This document shows, one piece after another, positions 22,230-23,059 of a stretch of 23,059 nt of DNA. The DNA is from Mycolicibacterium sp. MU0050 (GTDB taxonomy: Bacteria; Actinomycetota; Actinomycetes; Mycobacteriales; Mycobacteriaceae). The notes below the pieces were generated by a model. It searched no databases and was not told the origin of the DNA. It saw nothing but the letters and a program-made list of their open reading frames with translations. The position numbers were made by a program, and so were the translations under genes. Position 1 is the first letter of the stretch. Each line of letters begins with the position of its first letter. The stretch spans positions 1 to 23,059 of the forward strand of contig NZ_OY726396.1 in NCBI RefSeq assembly GCF_963378085.1, given 5' to 3'.

Positions 22230-22460
22230 CTACGCCAAGGGTTCGGTGTAGCGGGCCTTGATTTCGGCGATGGCTTGTTCCTCGGTGAGTTCGCCACGGT
22301 CGAGGCGGGCCAGCATGTTGCGCACGCTGTCACTGACGCTGAGTCCGGCTAGTCCCGCGGCTGCGATGGCCAGATTGCTGGCTTCCGAGGGGGTATAGCT
22401 CACCGGAGTCGGCTCAACCGAGTCGGTCACGCATTCGACAGTAGTTGCAGGCACCGACAT
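22230..22460 (-). CDS. VbhA-domain antitoxin-like protein, second copy
   Basis: A 76-residue protein with ATG 22460. The C-terminal half (AIAAAGLAGLSVSDSVRNML, then ARLDRGELTEEQAIAEIKAR) is a VbhA-type domain and a paralogue of the protein at 5651-5848: both share LAG, L-x-R-x-x-RGELT and A-x-AEI. As in the other copy, the Fic-inhibiting (S/T)xxxE(G/N) motif is replaced (A-AGL-A-G). The N-terminal extension is acidic and of low complexity. It is divergent from the small gene at 22594. No Fic toxin is adjacent. A different partner or a regulatory role is likely. Confidence 0.65.
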   Translation of the reverse strand: MSVPATTVECVTDSVEPTPVSYTPSEASNLAIAAAGLAGLSVSDSVRNMLARLDRGELTEEQAIAEIKARYTEPLA

Positions 22461-22555
22461 CTTCGGCTGCGCTGAATAAGTACGCGCAGGAGCGTCCCGG
22501 CGGCTTTCGCCGGTGTCTCAACTTTCTCAAGAGTGTCAGCGAGGCTCGGCGTGGC

Positions 22556-22570
22556 GTGATTCAGAATCAC
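22556..22570. promoter_or_regulatory. 15-bp palindrome before the small gene at 22594
   Basis: GTGATTC-A-GAATCAC is perfect, and centred 31 bp before the ATG in the divergent region with the VbhA-like gene. A likely operator for the ribbon-helix-helix-like product. Confidence 0.55.
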
Positions 22571-22593
22571 CGCTTTGGTGGTGGGATTGGCTT

Positions 22594-22797
22594 ATGCCAG
22601 CACCACACAAGGGTGATCGTCTCGCCCATACGATCCGCCCGCCGCGCGAGGTCAGTGACGCGCTGCGTGCCGAAGCCGTCGCGCACGGCCTTTCCCTGTC
22701 CCAGTACGTCGCAGACCTACTGGCGATCCACATCGGAAGACCAGATCTTGCCCGCGACTTGGGCCGGTCGGACGAGGGGCTGCCGCTGGCGATCTGA
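22594..22797 (+). CDS. Small ribbon-helix-helix-like protein
   Basis: A 67-residue protein. ATG 22594 follows GGTGGTGGGATTGG. The motif LAHTIRPPREVSDALRAEAV followed by AHGLSLSQYVADLLAIHIGR is a strand, two helices and a turn, as in ribbon-helix-helix antitoxin-type regulators of mycobacteria. It is divergent from the VbhA-like gene, with a 15-bp palindrome between them, so it may repress both. No toxin gene follows on the same strand. An orphan antitoxin or a simple plasmid regulator are both possible. Confidence 0.65.
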   Translation: MPAPHKGDRLAHTIRPPREVSDALRAEAVAHGLSLSQYVADLLAIHIGRPDLARDLGRSDEGLPLAI

Positions 22798-22875
22798 GCA
22801 CCGCAGCCCTGCAGCCAGGACGAAATGTAGGGCAGATGTGACAAATCCATAGCGGTGCGGAATTGCCTTTGACAT

Positions 22876-22907
22876 GACAAAGGCCCCCTTGCGGAGGCCT
22901 TGTCTTT
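22876..22907 (+). terminator. Terminator-like hairpin after the 22594 gene
   Basis: The stem GACAA(A)GGCC / GGCCTTGTC is followed by TTT only. The stem is good and the tract is weak. Confidence 0.55.
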
Positions 22908-22917
22908 GCGGAGGTTG

Positions 22918-23039
22918 ACCTGAGCGCCAACTCAGGTCCGGTTACCGCACCCGGTACCCCCGAAGGGGCGATGTCTTGACGGACTCGTCTCACGGTAGCG
23001 CACACCCTGAATCAGGTACAGGTGGCGCGCAACACCGTG
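22918..23039. other. Hairpin-rich non-coding end, possible origin or rep leader
   Basis: No gene is seen after 22797. In order: ACCTGAG-CGCCAA-CTCAGGT (22918-22937), CCCC-CGAA-GGGG (22957-22968), CCTGA-A-TCAGG (23006-23016), and an outer pair CACGGT (22991-22996) / ACCGTG (23034-23039) that encloses the third hairpin. If the molecule is circular, this lies directly upstream of the rep-like gene, where a replication origin or a copy-control RNA would be expected. Confidence 0.4.
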
Positions 23040-23059
23040 GCTTAAATCGTGACCTTTCT

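Noticed and set aside
22119..22530. GTGTCTCA motifs near 22119 and 22513 as further res sites
   Set aside because: Single six- to eight-base matches without a partner half-site or AG core; chance occurrence is likely.
1..23059. tRNA, rRNA and CRISPR arrays
   Set aside because: No cloverleaf-like, rRNA-like or regularly spaced long repeats were seen on either strand. The only tandem repeats are the 12-bp iterons before parA and the IS end repeats.

Overview
The window looks like a mobilisable plasmid of a Mycobacterium-type actinobacterium. Coding DNA is high in GC, GTG and TTG starts are common, and the gene types are typical of mycobacterial plasmids: a winged-helix Rep-like protein, a large TraA/MobF relaxase-helicase, MmpL, a KstR-like TetR protein and ParA with a small partner. 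Replication-like, mobilisation, partition and multimer-resolution functions are all present in 23 kb and no type IV secretion genes are seen. It could therefore be a complete or near-complete mobilisable plasmid opened at an arbitrary point (inference).

Backbone, left to right. Rep-like gene (7-1131). A small opposing gene and a candidate oriT with a 30-bp perfect palindrome (1416-1445). The traA relaxase (1467-4976) and a small downstream gene. A VbhA-domain antitoxin-like gene (5651-5848). The wreck of a restriction-modification-like module on the minus strand (fragments between 6030 and 11904). A serine resolvase with its res region (about 17770-18476). Small genes, including a zinc-motif membrane protein divergent from a NYN ribonuclease. 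A parA/parB-like pair behind 12-bp iterons. A second VbhA-like gene divergent from a small ribbon-helix-helix-like gene. A hairpin-rich end (22876-23059).

Three insertions make up almost half of the window. (1) An IS3-family element, 6390-7673, with 4-bp CTGC target duplications, sits in a GIY-YIG nuclease gene. Removing it restores the reading frame. (2) An IS21-family element, 8037-11698, with 6-bp CACGGA target duplications, carries two passenger genes behind istAB, one of them a glyoxalase/bleomycin-resistance-type protein. Removing it restores the N-terminus of a probable DNA methyltransferase. (3) A 5.8-kb segment, about 12017-17782, carries a TetR regulator, a hotdog thioesterase, a KstR-like TetR regulator, a DUF6188-like protein and an MmpL exporter. 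It sits exactly inside what would be a perfect 26-bp palindromic resolvase site next to the resolvase gene.

The third insertion is the most interesting signal. Its outer half-sites join at an AG core into a perfect palindrome, and its inner half-sites join into an imperfect one. This is what recombination by a serine resolvase would leave, with no recombinase inside the segment. It suggests a gene cassette captured by, or a plasmid cointegrate formed at, a plasmid res site. The five cassette genes look like one regulatory and lipid-export unit, with related 17-bp TetR-type palindromes in front of the DUF6188-like gene and of mmpL.
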